DNA of 64,000 nucleotides from JAJRRS01 sp965230275 (GTDB lineage Bacteria; Planctomycetota; Phycisphaerae; Phycisphaerales; Phycisphaeraceae): NCBI GenBank assembly GCA_965230275.1, contig CBDDKO010000002.1, positions 2,108,001-2,172,000 on the forward strand, written 5' to 3'. The notes under the pieces are model-generated. The model was not told the origin of the DNA, did no database searches, and was given only the letters and a program-made list of their open reading frames with translations. This document shows positions 8,122-16,099 of this stretch, one piece after another (the first letter of the stretch is position 1; each line of letters starts with the position of its first letter). Both the position numbers and the translations under genes were made by a program.

Positions 8122-11100
8122 TTACCCCCGCATCAATCGGCGACGCAGCGCCGCTACGCCGGCCAGACCAAACAGCCACAAACCGCCAGGTTCGGGGATG
8201 TTGACATTTGAGCCGGGCGGGGTGCCGGCATTCCAGTTGTTCAGGACGATGTCCAGGTCGGCCAGGCCGACGAAGTTGTCGCCGGTTGGATCGGCCAGCG
8301 GGTTGCCGGGCGGGATAGATTGGTTCCAGTTGTTCAGGATGATGTCCAGGTCGCTTAGGCCGACAAACCCGTCGCCGTCGAGGTCGCCGGGGATGCCGAG
8401 CGTATCCGTAACGCTCAGCTCACCGGTGGTGTAGAGCGCGCTGGTGTCCCAGAAGAGCCCGGCCGTGAGGGCCGGCAGGTTGACGTTGTCGAAGGTACCG
8501 AGCGCCGAGGCGAAGTCGAGGATGTCGTAGACATCGCCGAGTTGCGGTGCTGCGCCGCCGTTTGCGATCAAGACATCGAGGTCGCCGCCGGCATTCAGCG
8601 CGCCGCCGATGACCAGCCGGTCGTAATCGCTGCTGCCGAAAAGCTCGATCTCGAGCGTCGCGCCGAGGTCTTGCGTGTAGTCGCCGAGGACGGCCAGGTC
8701 CGCCGAACTCGCCAGGGGGATGCCGGACTGGATCGCGGTGACCAGCAGGTTGTCCACGTCGGTGTAGCGCGTGTTAACGCCTGACCCGTCGATCCACGGG
8801 AGATAGAACGTGATGCTGCTACCGTCGGCGATCGTGAAGTCGGATGCCGAGACGTTGGCGCCGAACTCGCTGGACGACGCGGTCAGGCTGACGACATCGT
8901 GGCCGGCAAGTGAGTCACCCGCCGTCTGCTCATACCCGAAGTTGCCGACGAGGTCGTCGGTGATGTCGGCAAAACCCTGCACGTCGCTGAACAACCGGGC
9001 AACGGAATACTGAAACGGGTTGTTCGCGTCGTAATCCAGCTCGATCGAGGCGAGGGCCAGGTCGTCGCCGGAGTTGTTGGAGACGGTGAAGCTGAGGTAG
9101 GCGTTGTTTGTTAACGCATCGCCCGTGCCGTTCTGCGTGTCGTCGCCGGAGATGCGTAGCGAATTGCCGTCTCCGCCGTTGTCGAACAGGTTGCCGAAGC
9201 CCGCGCCGATGGTGATCGGTGAGAACGTGACACCATCGCCGCCGTCGGCGTCTGTCGCGGCCAGCGAAGCACCGGTGAACTCATAGGTGCCGATCGTGAC
9301 CGCCGAGGAAGGCGAGATCGAACCGACACGGACGACTGAGCCGGCCTGAGCGGTGAGGTTGTTGGCGAATGTGCCGTCGCCCGAAACCGTCGAGCCTGAT
9401 GCGGCGATCACGTCGCCGACGACGGTGGTGTCGCTGTCGTTGTTCAGCGTCTGGCCGTTAACGACGTTGAAGGTGGACGACAGGCCGGAGACGTTGAGCG
9501 TCGCGCCGGCCTGAACGTCGATGAACGGGCTGCTTGCGATTGAGGCCGCACCGGTGAGGCTGAGTGTACCCTGTTCGATGGAGGTGTTACCGGTGTAGGT
9601 GTGCGCGGCATTGGTGTACCAGGTGCCGGAGCCGGCCTTCACAAGGCCGCCCGCGCCGGGCAGTGTTTTGTTGAATATGCCGTTGCCGCCGGTGAGTGTG
9701 AGGTCGCCGCCGGCGCTGCTGACGATCTGCTTGCCGGGATCGGCCGAGGCCTGCAGGCTGACCGAGGCGAGCGGGTGGGTGCTGGATTCGATGGTCGCCC
9801 CGCCGCCGAGGATAGTGAAACCGCGCTCGGTGTTGGCGTTGGCTATGAAGAGTGTGCCGTTGTCGATCTCGATGTACTGCGACTCTTCGGGCAGCGAGCC
9901 GAGGTTGCCGTTGAGGTTGAAGCTACCGACAGCGAGCCGGCCGTTGGACTGGACGACCAGTCGGGCGTCGGCGGCGGGTGTGCCGTCGGCAAACAGCTTG
10001 CCGGACAGCGAAACGGCGGCGTCGTTCTGGACCTTGATGCCCTTGTCGTTGTAGACGTCGCCCGCGACGACGGTCATGGTTGAGCCGTCCGGCGTGCCGT
10101 TAAAGTTCAGCTGCCCGTCGCCGATGATGTCGCCGTTGAGCCGTAGCGTGCTGCCCGGCGCCTGGTTGCGGACGGAGAGGTTGCTCCACAGTTCGATCTG
10201 TGTGTCAAAGGTGTGGTCGGCGCTGCCGGTGGTGTCGTCTACGGTGAGATAGGTCCAGCTGCTGGCGTACTGCCCGGCGAACATGAGCGATTCATCGCCG
10301 TTGCCGATGGTGTAGGCGGTCGTGCCGTCGAAGTCGATGTCGCCGACGGTCTTGAACTTGGACCAGTCGACGTTGACGGTGGAAGAAGCGACGGTGCCGA
10401 AGTTCGCGTCCTGCCTGCCGTAGGCGGGCGCGGTCGTGGCCCAGTTGGCGTCGTCGCCCCAGCTGCCGTCGCCTGCGAGTGTCCAGTCGTGTTCCGTGTT
10501 GCCGGAGGTCTTCTGCCAGACGCGGACCCAGTCGATCTTGGTCTCGTCGGTGTGCCCGTCGGGCCACTGGGTCTGGTTGGGCGTGCCGGGCCAGCCGCCG
10601 ACGGCGTAGTTGAGGATCAGGTACATGTGCTCCATCTGAGCGATGGCGGAGTTGGTACCGAAGCTGCTGACCTGCTGGCCGTCGAAGTAGAACCTGACGT
10701 AGTCGTCTTCCTTCCAGTCCATGCCGAAGCGATGGTAGGTTCCGCCGAGGTCCCCGACGCCGGAGGGATTGACTTTGCCGGCCCCCGAAGCGTTGCCGCC
10801 GCCGGAGGTCTTGTAATGGAACGCGGTGTGATACTCGCTCTGGTTATACGCCCCGATGGGGTACTCCATGATGTCGGCCTCGGGCGGCCAACCGGTATAC
10901 AGGCCCCAGAACGCCGGCCAGGAACCGGTGGTGTCCGGCAGGAGGATGCTGGCTTCGATGTAGCCTTCCTTGACCGTGAACTTGTTGTACCCGGTGGAGA
11001 TCACACCGGTGGTGAACGCCTTGTTGCTGCTGGGGTGGCTGACGCGCTCGGCCAGGAGCGTGACCGTGCCGTCACCGAGGATGACGTTTTCATCCGCCGC

Positions 11101-11310
11101 GTAGGCGTCGTGGTTATGGGTGCGCCCCCAGGGGTACTTGCTCTGCCACTTCATGGTGTTGAGCGTGTCGTTGGCGAACTCGTCGGCCCAGAGGATTTCG
11201 TAGCCCGAGCCGGGCGGTCCGGCCAGCACCGAAGCGGTGGGCAGCGAAAGCGACATGGCCATGCCGAGGGTCAAACCAGCCATCGTGATCGGGCGAGTCT
11301 GGTAGGTCAT
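8122..11310 (-). CDS. GH16 glycoside hydrolase with beta-strand repeat region, dockerin-like pair and PEP-CTERM
   Basis: 1062 aa. The ATG at 11310 has GGAGAG about 9 nt upstream. Signal peptide about 1-30; GH16 domain about 33-270 with the classical E144-A-D146-I-M-E149 site, GSWPAFWGLY before it and DWVRVW at its end. Residues about 275-1000 form autotransporter-like passenger repeats (for example GAGGLVKAGSGTWYTNAAHTYTGNTSIEQGTLSLTG-like units). Then come two EF-hand repeats and PEPGGLWLFGLAGVAALRRRLMRG. The EADIME active site is typical of laminarinase/lichenase-like or agarase-like GH16 proteins and differs from the EIDGYE type of the other copies here. It probably heads a transcript with the next gene, 23 bp away. 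Confidence 0.88.
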   Translation of the reverse strand: MTYQTRPITMAGLTLGMAMSLSLPTASVLAGPPGSGYEILWADEFANDTLNTMKWQSKYPWGRTHNHDAYAADENVILGDGTVTLLAERVSHPSSNKAFTTGVISTGYNKFTVKEGYIEASILLPDTTGSWPAFWGLYTGWPPEADIMEYPIGAYNQSEYHTAFHYKTSGGGNASGAGKVNPSGVGDLGGTYHRFGMDWKEDDYVRFYFDGQQVSSFGTNSAIAQMEHMYLILNYAVGGWPGTPNQTQWPDGHTDETKIDWVRVWQKTSGNTEHDWTLAGDGSWGDDANWATTAPAYGRQDANFGTVASSTVNVDWSKFKTVGDIDFDGTTAYTIGNGDESLMFAGQYASSWTYLTVDDTTGSADHTFDTQIELWSNLSVRNQAPGSTLRLNGDIIGDGQLNFNGTPDGSTMTVVAGDVYNDKGIKVQNDAAVSLSGKLFADGTPAADARLVVQSNGRLAVGSFNLNGNLGSLPEESQYIEIDNGTLFIANANTERGFTILGGGATIESSTHPLASVSLQASADPGKQIVSSAGGDLTLTGGNGIFNKTLPGAGGLVKAGSGTWYTNAAHTYTGNTSIEQGTLSLTGAASIASSPFIDVQAGATLNVSGLSSTFNVVNGQTLNNDSDTTVVGDVIAASGSTVSGDGTFANNLTAQAGSVVRVGSISPSSAVTIGTYEFTGASLAATDADGGDGVTFSPITIGAGFGNLFDNGGDGNSLRISGDDTQNGTGDALTNNAYLSFTVSNNSGDDLALASIELDYDANNPFQYSVARLFSDVQGFADITDDLVGNFGYEQTAGDSLAGHDVVSLTASSSEFGANVSASDFTIADGSSITFYLPWIDGSGVNTRYTDVDNLLVTAIQSGIPLASSADLAVLGDYTQDLGATLEIELFGSSDYDRLVIGGALNAGGDLDVLIANGGAAPQLGDVYDILDFASALGTFDNVNLPALTAGLFWDTSALYTTGELSVTDTLGIPGDLDGDGFVGLSDLDIILNNWNQSIPPGNPLADPTGDNFVGLADLDIVLNNWNAGTPPGSNVNIPEPGGLWLFGLAGVAALRRRLMRG
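8219..8391 (-). repeat. Dockerin-like EF-hand pair module, copy 4
   Basis: The same two-repeat calcium-loop module (DGDGFVGLSDLD, TGDNFVGLADLD) at the C-terminus of the EADIME-type GH16 enzyme. Confidence 0.85.
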
Positions 11311-11444
11311 TATGAGTTTCTCTCCAAGCGGTGATCGTGATGCCCGACCTATGCGTCAGATACCGCCCATGAACCCGCAGGTTCGCCGGGCGGCGAAAGC
11401 CGATGGAAGGACAATATTGTTCAGGTGCGGATTAACCGCTTCTG

Positions 11445-11466
11445 GTGCTATCTCCAAGAATAGCAC
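11445..11466. promoter_or_regulatory. Inverted repeat, candidate operator upstream of GH16 gene
   Basis: Perfect 7-bp arms GTGCTAT-N8-ATAGCAC, about 135 bp upstream of the GH16 start. The right arm and flank (CAAGAATAGCACGC) recur at 4618-4631, suggesting a shared binding site for a cluster regulator. The regulator is unknown. Confidence 0.4.
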
Positions 11467-11609
11467 GCTGTTGGGTAAATAAACACCAAATATCAAGTCC
11501 AAATTCTTACTGAATGCGTCATAACATTGCGCACTCAGAGCCTTATGCGGCGTGGCGCTTGATGCGGATGGCTATCGCAACACATACTCGTGCATCCAGA
11601 TCGAAACTT

Positions 11610-11632
11610 AAGCACCTTTTAATAAGGTACTT
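11610..11632 (-). terminator. Hairpin downstream of protease gene
   Basis: Arms AAGCACCTT and AAGGTACTT (one mismatch) around a 5-nt loop, about 40 bp past the protease stop. The T-tract is weak, so it may be only a partial or factor-dependent terminator. Confidence 0.35.
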
Positions 11633-11671
11633 ATGTTGCGACGGTGCCGTATTAACCCGATGTCGCCCCGT

Positions 11672-13273
11672 TTAGGCTGAATCGGCGAGTCTGAATCGGC
11701 GTCTGGTGACCCATCCCAGGCCCGCTGACAGCAGCAGCAGGCTGTTGGGCTCCGGCACCAGCTGGACACCCGAGATCAACAGCGAGTAATCCTGCCCCCC
11801 GGTTGTCAGCGAGCCGGTGTGACCGATGTGCAGGCTCAGGTCGGACATCAGATCGAGATTGTCGATCCACACCTGTTCGACGTTATCGACGCTGTTGCGC
11901 TTGTCGCGCTTGGCGGCGTTCGCTGGATTAAAAACGTCAAGCGTCCAAGGGTAGAAGGTATCGCCATCGGACTCCGCCCACAGGTCCAGGTCGTTGATGA
12001 GCATCCGCGTCCGGTTGTTCTTGCCCGACACCGGGTTGCCTGGCCGGTCGGTCCAAACAAGCGTCGCTTTGACTTCGTCGGAAACCACCTTGAAGTCAAA
12101 CACCGTCTCCTCGCCCGAGGTCAGGTCGAGTTCGTACAGGTAGTTCTCCTCCGTGCCGGGTGCTGCACTCAGCGCGTCGGTCAGGAACGTTGCACCCTCG
12201 GCCACGTTCACCAGGCCGTAGCCCGTCTCGTAATCGGGCCCGACATCCCGAGCGCCGGTGGTGACGTCGGTTGCGGTGTGCATGAGCAGGGCCTTGGTCG
12301 TGGCGGCCAGGGGTTTGGTGCCACGCAGATCGACCGTGTGTTCGATCAGCAGCGCCGCGGCACCGGTAGCTGCGGGTGCAGCCATCGAGGTGCCGGACAA
12401 AGTGACGTACGAGGCGTCGCCCGAATTGTTGGCGGACGTCACCGCGTTGCCGTTGGTGACCACGTGCGGCGCAAGCCGGCCGTCGTCCGTGGGTCCACGG
12501 CTCGAGAAGCTGTTCAGCGATACGCTGTTGCCGTTATGTGGGTCTGTGGTGTGGTCCAGAGTTGAACCCACAACAAGCGTGTTCTTGGCAATCTTGCCTA
12601 ACCCCGTCAGCGTATCGAAGCCGCTCCCGTCGTTGCCGGCCGACCAAACACTCAGGTAGTGAGGGTTGTTGTAGGCGACCTGATCGACCGATCTGGAATG
12701 GCTCGAATAATCGCCGTAGCCAGAAGCCCCGGAATTGAGAACTAAGCCGTAAGAGTGATTAGACAGGTCCAACAGGTGGGCGTTGTTGGCCATCTCATTC
12801 ACGTCATTGTTAGCCGTCCAGCTGATGATCTGGACTTCGTCAGCGACGCCCCGTGCGCTGGGTGTGCTGGCGGCATGTCCGCCGATGATGCCGGCGACAT
12901 GAGTCGCGTGCTGATTTGTGCCGCTGCCCTGCTGCTTGGTAACGCGCGATGCTTCGAATCCGGGCTCGGGGAAAGGATTCCCTTCCTCTTCCGGGGGGAT
13001 GTCCCCACCGACGACGATCCGCTGCGGCGGCGGACCTACCGAGGGATTGAAGACTTCGTGGGTGGTACGGACCGGGCCGCTGTCCCAGACCCCGACCACG
13101 ACACCTCGGCCCGCCAAGTCAAGGCCCAAGGCCCCGCCTTGATGCACCTGGTCGGCGTTGATCGAGTCGTTCTGGTTGGTGTCCCCGAATGATTGTGAAG
13201 TCATGCCCCCGACGAAACACACCGAAATCATCGGTATAGCATGACGCAACACACAACGTGCGCTTCTCCCCAT
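11672..13273 (-). CDS. Secreted subtilisin-like serine protease (S8 family) with PEP-CTERM
   Basis: 533 aa from the ATG at 13273 (GGAGAAAGG upstream, signal peptide directly after); the open frame extends to 13351. The S8 triad is visible: D64 in VGVWDSGP, H122 in QHATHVAGI, S296 in SGTSMAAPAATG, plus the oxyanion region WSAGNDG. Mature catalytic domain about 45-400; then a beta-sandwich P-domain-like region about 405-500 (DFKVVSDEVKATLVWTDRPG, LINDLDLWA), as in S8 proteases with a C-terminal jelly roll. The tail is VPEPNSLLLLSAGLGWVTRRR. The role is likely extracellular protein degradation, or processing of other exoproteins of the cluster. Confidence 0.9.
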   Translation of the reverse strand: MGRSARCVLRHAIPMISVCFVGGMTSQSFGDTNQNDSINADQVHQGGALGLDLAGRGVVVGVWDSGPVRTTHEVFNPSVGPPPQRIVVGGDIPPEEEGNPFPEPGFEASRVTKQQGSGTNQHATHVAGIIGGHAASTPSARGVADEVQIISWTANNDVNEMANNAHLLDLSNHSYGLVLNSGASGYGDYSSHSRSVDQVAYNNPHYLSVWSAGNDGSGFDTLTGLGKIAKNTLVVGSTLDHTTDPHNGNSVSLNSFSSRGPTDDGRLAPHVVTNGNAVTSANNSGDASYVTLSGTSMAAPAATGAAALLIEHTVDLRGTKPLAATTKALLMHTATDVTTGARDVGPDYETGYGLVNVAEGATFLTDALSAAPGTEENYLYELDLTSGEETVFDFKVVSDEVKATLVWTDRPGNPVSGKNNRTRMLINDLDLWAESDGDTFYPWTLDVFNPANAAKRDKRNSVDNVEQVWIDNLDLMSDLSLHIGHTGSLTTGGQDYSLLISGVQLVPEPNSLLLLSAGLGWVTRRRFRLADSA

Positions 13274-13484
13274 AATAAAGAATGCCTTTCTCCGTCCCCC
13301 AAGTGGTTGTATCCAAGTGGTGTATGAACCCCGGCAGGCGCGAAACAACACGCGACCTTACACACCTTGGTGATCATGCTCTGATAAATGCCGGTGACCG
13401 GCTAGTAATAAATACGCAAAAATTCTTTCAAATCACGCATCGCAGGACAAGACCTATCTCAGAGCAAGAGGCAAGGACCCGATG

Positions 13485-14558
13485 TCAGGGTGTCGCGACA
13501 GCCTCGGTAGCCTCCTCCTCTGCGGGGGCATCCAGGTCAGTCTGTGTGATCATCCGGCAGGCGTGCAGCCGGCTCTCAAGCACCGGGGCGTTGTCACCGC
13601 GAGCCATCCTCGCCAGTGCGGCGATCGAGTCGTACCCGAACTGCTCGGTGCGCTGCTCGAGGGTGGCATACACCTTACCGCTGCGGATGGCGTCCAGCGT
13701 GGCGGGCGCGGTATCAAAACCGATCAGCTGAATGTCGCCACCCGCCCCCGCTTCGACCAAGCCGGCAATCGTTTCGGGGATGCTGTAGCCGTACAACCCC
13801 ACGATCACCTTGGCATCAGGATGATCGCTGACGGCTTTGGCGGCGTTGAGCCGAGCCTGCTCGGCATTGGTGCCGTCGGTGTACGTCACGATGGTGTACT
13901 CACCACCCTGCAGCGCCACATCGATCGGGTCCAAAGCACGTTCACGGTCCTGATCACGGCCGAGCAGTTCATCGATCAGGCCCTGGCGGCGTTGCTGCCC
14001 GTTGACCTTGGCCAGCGAACCGACCGAGATGACCACCTTCCCGCCCTCCGGCGTCACTTCCTTGACCAGGCGACCGAGCTGTCGGCCGGCCTCGTAGTTG
14101 TTCGTGCCGATGTAGAAGTCACGGCGTGTGCCGGGCGCGTCGGAGTCGATCGTGACCACGTCCATCGACGCGGACATGATGTTGATCAGGTCGGCTTGCT
14201 GCTGGACATCCACCGGGCTGAGCGCCACGCCGTCGATACCGCCTTGCACATGGGCTTTGCGCAGGAACACGTTCTGCTCTTTGAGGTCAGCCGGGCGCTG
14301 GACCTGCAGCTCAACCCCCTGCTCCTTGGCGGCCTTCTCGGCACCGGCGATCAGCGCATCCCAGTACGGGTCTTGGCTGCCAACACTGAGCGCCAGACGG
14401 ATGGACTTGCTGTCGCCGTTGAGCAACTTCGCCTTCTTACTGAGATAGGCGCTGTACCCAATGTTGATAGCGGTGAAGATCACCAGGAGCGTCCAACCCA
14501 GCCGTTGGAGATTGAATTGACGCTTGCTATTCGAGGATGATTGTTGCGTGTCGTTCAT
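13485..14558 (-). CDS. Sugar-binding periplasmic protein (Peripla_BP_4 type), membrane-anchored
   Basis: 357 aa from the ATG at 14558 (AAGG upstream); a second in-frame start is at 14588. An uncleaved-looking N-terminal membrane segment (LGWTLLVIFTAINIGYSAYLS) precedes a type-I periplasmic binding fold of the ribose/galactose-binding family. Features include IRLALSVGSQDPYWDALIAGAEKAAKEQG, GIDGVALSPVD, VVTIDSDAPG, YIGTNNYEAGR and IQLIGFDTAP. No ABC ATPase or permease is adjacent. The gene is divergent from a XylR-type regulator. It could be a solute-binding protein of a distant transporter or an anchored sugar sensor. Confidence 0.82.
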   Translation of the reverse strand: MNDTQQSSSNSKRQFNLQRLGWTLLVIFTAINIGYSAYLSKKAKLLNGDSKSIRLALSVGSQDPYWDALIAGAEKAAKEQGVELQVQRPADLKEQNVFLRKAHVQGGIDGVALSPVDVQQQADLINIMSASMDVVTIDSDAPGTRRDFYIGTNNYEAGRQLGRLVKEVTPEGGKVVISVGSLAKVNGQQRRQGLIDELLGRDQDRERALDPIDVALQGGEYTIVTYTDGTNAEQARLNAAKAVSDHPDAKVIVGLYGYSIPETIAGLVEAGAGGDIQLIGFDTAPATLDAIRSGKVYATLEQRTEQFGYDSIAALARMARGDNAPVLESRLHACRMITQTDLDAPAEEEATEAVATP

Positions 14559-14808
14559 GATCGGGTGCCTTGTCCGCCGCTTGGTCATAGATCGTTACCC
14601 GGCCGCGCGACCGGGCTGTCAGGGCGTCTGCTGTATCCACGGAACAACCAAAAGACGGGATACCCCAGCACTATCTGCCCGCGAAGTAGATTCTAACCGG
14701 CAGAACATCTTCAAGATACGGGCATTGCGTCATTATTCTATCTGTTTACGCGGGTAGGTGGGCGGCCTGGGCGATGGGTCAGTTTTCAATCAGGTAAACG
14801 CCACCGCT

Positions 14809-14822
14809 ATAGTTGAAACTAT
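14809..14822. promoter_or_regulatory. Perfect palindrome, candidate autoregulatory operator
   Basis: ATAGTT-GA-AACTAT, a 14-bp perfect palindrome about 30 bp upstream of the regulator's -10-like element and 75 bp before its start codon. Its position in a divergent promoter suits an operator for the adjacent XylR-type protein. Confidence 0.4.
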
Positions 14823-14851
14823 CGCCTGTCGGATTGTCGCATATGATCGGG

Positions 14852-14857
14852 TATACT
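14852..14857 (+). promoter_or_regulatory. -10-like element of XylR-type regulator
   Basis: TATACT (5 of 6 to consensus) would start transcription about 33 nt before the GTG start codon. No good -35 is evident, which is compatible with an activator-dependent promoter. Confidence 0.3.
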
Positions 14858-14896
14858 TACTGTATTGTGTGCCCCACAGTTACGAAGGAAGTTGAC

Positions 14897-16066
14897 GTGT
14901 CCAGGCCCAAAGATGACGCCCCGAATGTGGCGGTACTCGTGGAAACCTCCTCGGGGTGGGGTCGGCGGCTGATCCGGGGGGTGACCAACTACTCGGTGAA
15001 GCACGGCAACTGGCACCTGTGGGTCGAAGAACGGGGCCGGGACAGCAACACGATGAGCCTCCCGGCCGGCTGGGACGGGGACGCGGTGATCGCGCGTGTC
15101 GGGACCAAGAAGCAGGCCGATGAACTGCACAGCTGCAATCTGCCGATCATCAATGTCTCCGGCATCGAGTTGCCCGAAGCCGACTTTCCTAAAGTCATGG
15201 TGAACTATGAGTCGGGCAGTGCGCTGGCCGTCGATCACTTTGTCGATCGTGGCTACAACCACTTCGCATATGTCGGGCCGCTGAACTACCGGTACGTCAG
15301 GCGTCACGCAGAGTGTTTCCGTCGGGCCGTGGAAGAGACCGGCTCGACCCACCACCAGTTCGACCACCGCGGCGGGCTGTCATCAAGCCGTAACTGGCGT
15401 CAGCGCATGGACGAGTTGGGCGACTGGTTGGAGTCGCTGCCTAAACCGGTGGGCGTATATTGCTGGGCGACCTGGCCGGGCCTGCAAGTGATCGACGTGT
15501 GCCGAGAGCGTCACATCACCGTGCCGGATGAAGTCGCGGTGCTTGGTGATGACGATGATCCGCTGCTCTGCGACGCGGCCAGCCCGCCGATGTCCGCGGT
15601 GGTCACCGCCTCGGAGCAGCTGGGGTACCTGGCGGCCCAGTATCTGGACGACCTGCTGGCGGGCAAAGAGGTGCCGCAGGAAACACTGGTTGATCCGATC
15701 GAGATCACGACCCGCCGCAGCACCGAGGCGCTGGCGATCACGGATGACGAGCTGCGCAAAGCGGTGATCTTCCTGAGGCAGAACGCCTACGGCCCGTTGA
15801 CGGTCGATGAGATCGCCGACGCCGTGCCGATGACGCGCCGCAGCCTGGAGCGTAAGTTCCGCCAGTTTTTCGAGCGCACCCCGCACGAGGAATTGCAGCG
15901 CCTGCGCCTTAGCCGGGTCAAGGAACTGCTGGCCCGTACCGACCTGTCGATTGCCAAGGTCGCCGAACGCGCCGGGTTTGCGAATCCGGAACACATGACC
16001 ACGCTGTTCCGCAAGCACTTCCAGACCACGCCGCTGCGCTACCGCACGAAGGTCCGCGCACGATAA
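14897..16066 (+). CDS. XylR-type transcriptional regulator (LacI-like sensor fused to AraC HTH)
   Basis: 389 aa from GTG 14897, which has GAAGGAAG with good spacing; the frame extends back to TTG 14813 but that lacks an SD. The N-terminal two-thirds (about 15-280) is a periplasmic-binding-protein-like sugar sensor: VAVLVETSSGWGRRLIRGVTNYS, GVYCWATWPGLQVIDVCRERHITVPDEVAVLGDDDDPLLC. The last 100 residues are an AraC/XylS double HTH (PLTVDEIADAVPMTRRSLERKFRQ, LSIAKVAERAGFANPEHMTTLFRKHF). This domain order and length match E. coli XylR (392 aa). A sugar from the degraded polysaccharide is the probable ligand, and the divergent binding-protein gene a likely target. Confidence 0.93.
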   Translation: MSRPKDDAPNVAVLVETSSGWGRRLIRGVTNYSVKHGNWHLWVEERGRDSNTMSLPAGWDGDAVIARVGTKKQADELHSCNLPIINVSGIELPEADFPKVMVNYESGSALAVDHFVDRGYNHFAYVGPLNYRYVRRHAECFRRAVEETGSTHHQFDHRGGLSSSRNWRQRMDELGDWLESLPKPVGVYCWATWPGLQVIDVCRERHITVPDEVAVLGDDDDPLLCDAASPPMSAVVTASEQLGYLAAQYLDDLLAGKEVPQETLVDPIEITTRRSTEALAITDDELRKAVIFLRQNAYGPLTVDEIADAVPMTRRSLERKFRQFFERTPHEELQRLRLSRVKELLARTDLSIAKVAERAGFANPEHMTTLFRKHFQTTPLRYRTKVRAR

Positions 16067-16099
16067 ACCACGCTGCCATCCAAGCACGTTTTTAGTCGA

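Larger units (their letters stand above)
11311..11671. other. AT-richer intergenic region upstream of GH16 gene
   Basis: 361 bp holding the presumed promoter and operator of the GH16 gene and the end of the protease transcript. Visible elements are the inverted repeat at 11445-11466 and the hairpin at 11610-11632. No convincing ORF. Confidence 0.6.
14559..14896. other. Divergent promoter region
   Basis: 338 bp between the binding-protein gene and the XylR-type regulator. It contains the palindrome at 14809-14822 and a -10-like TATACT at 14852-14857. No coding signal. Confidence 0.6.
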
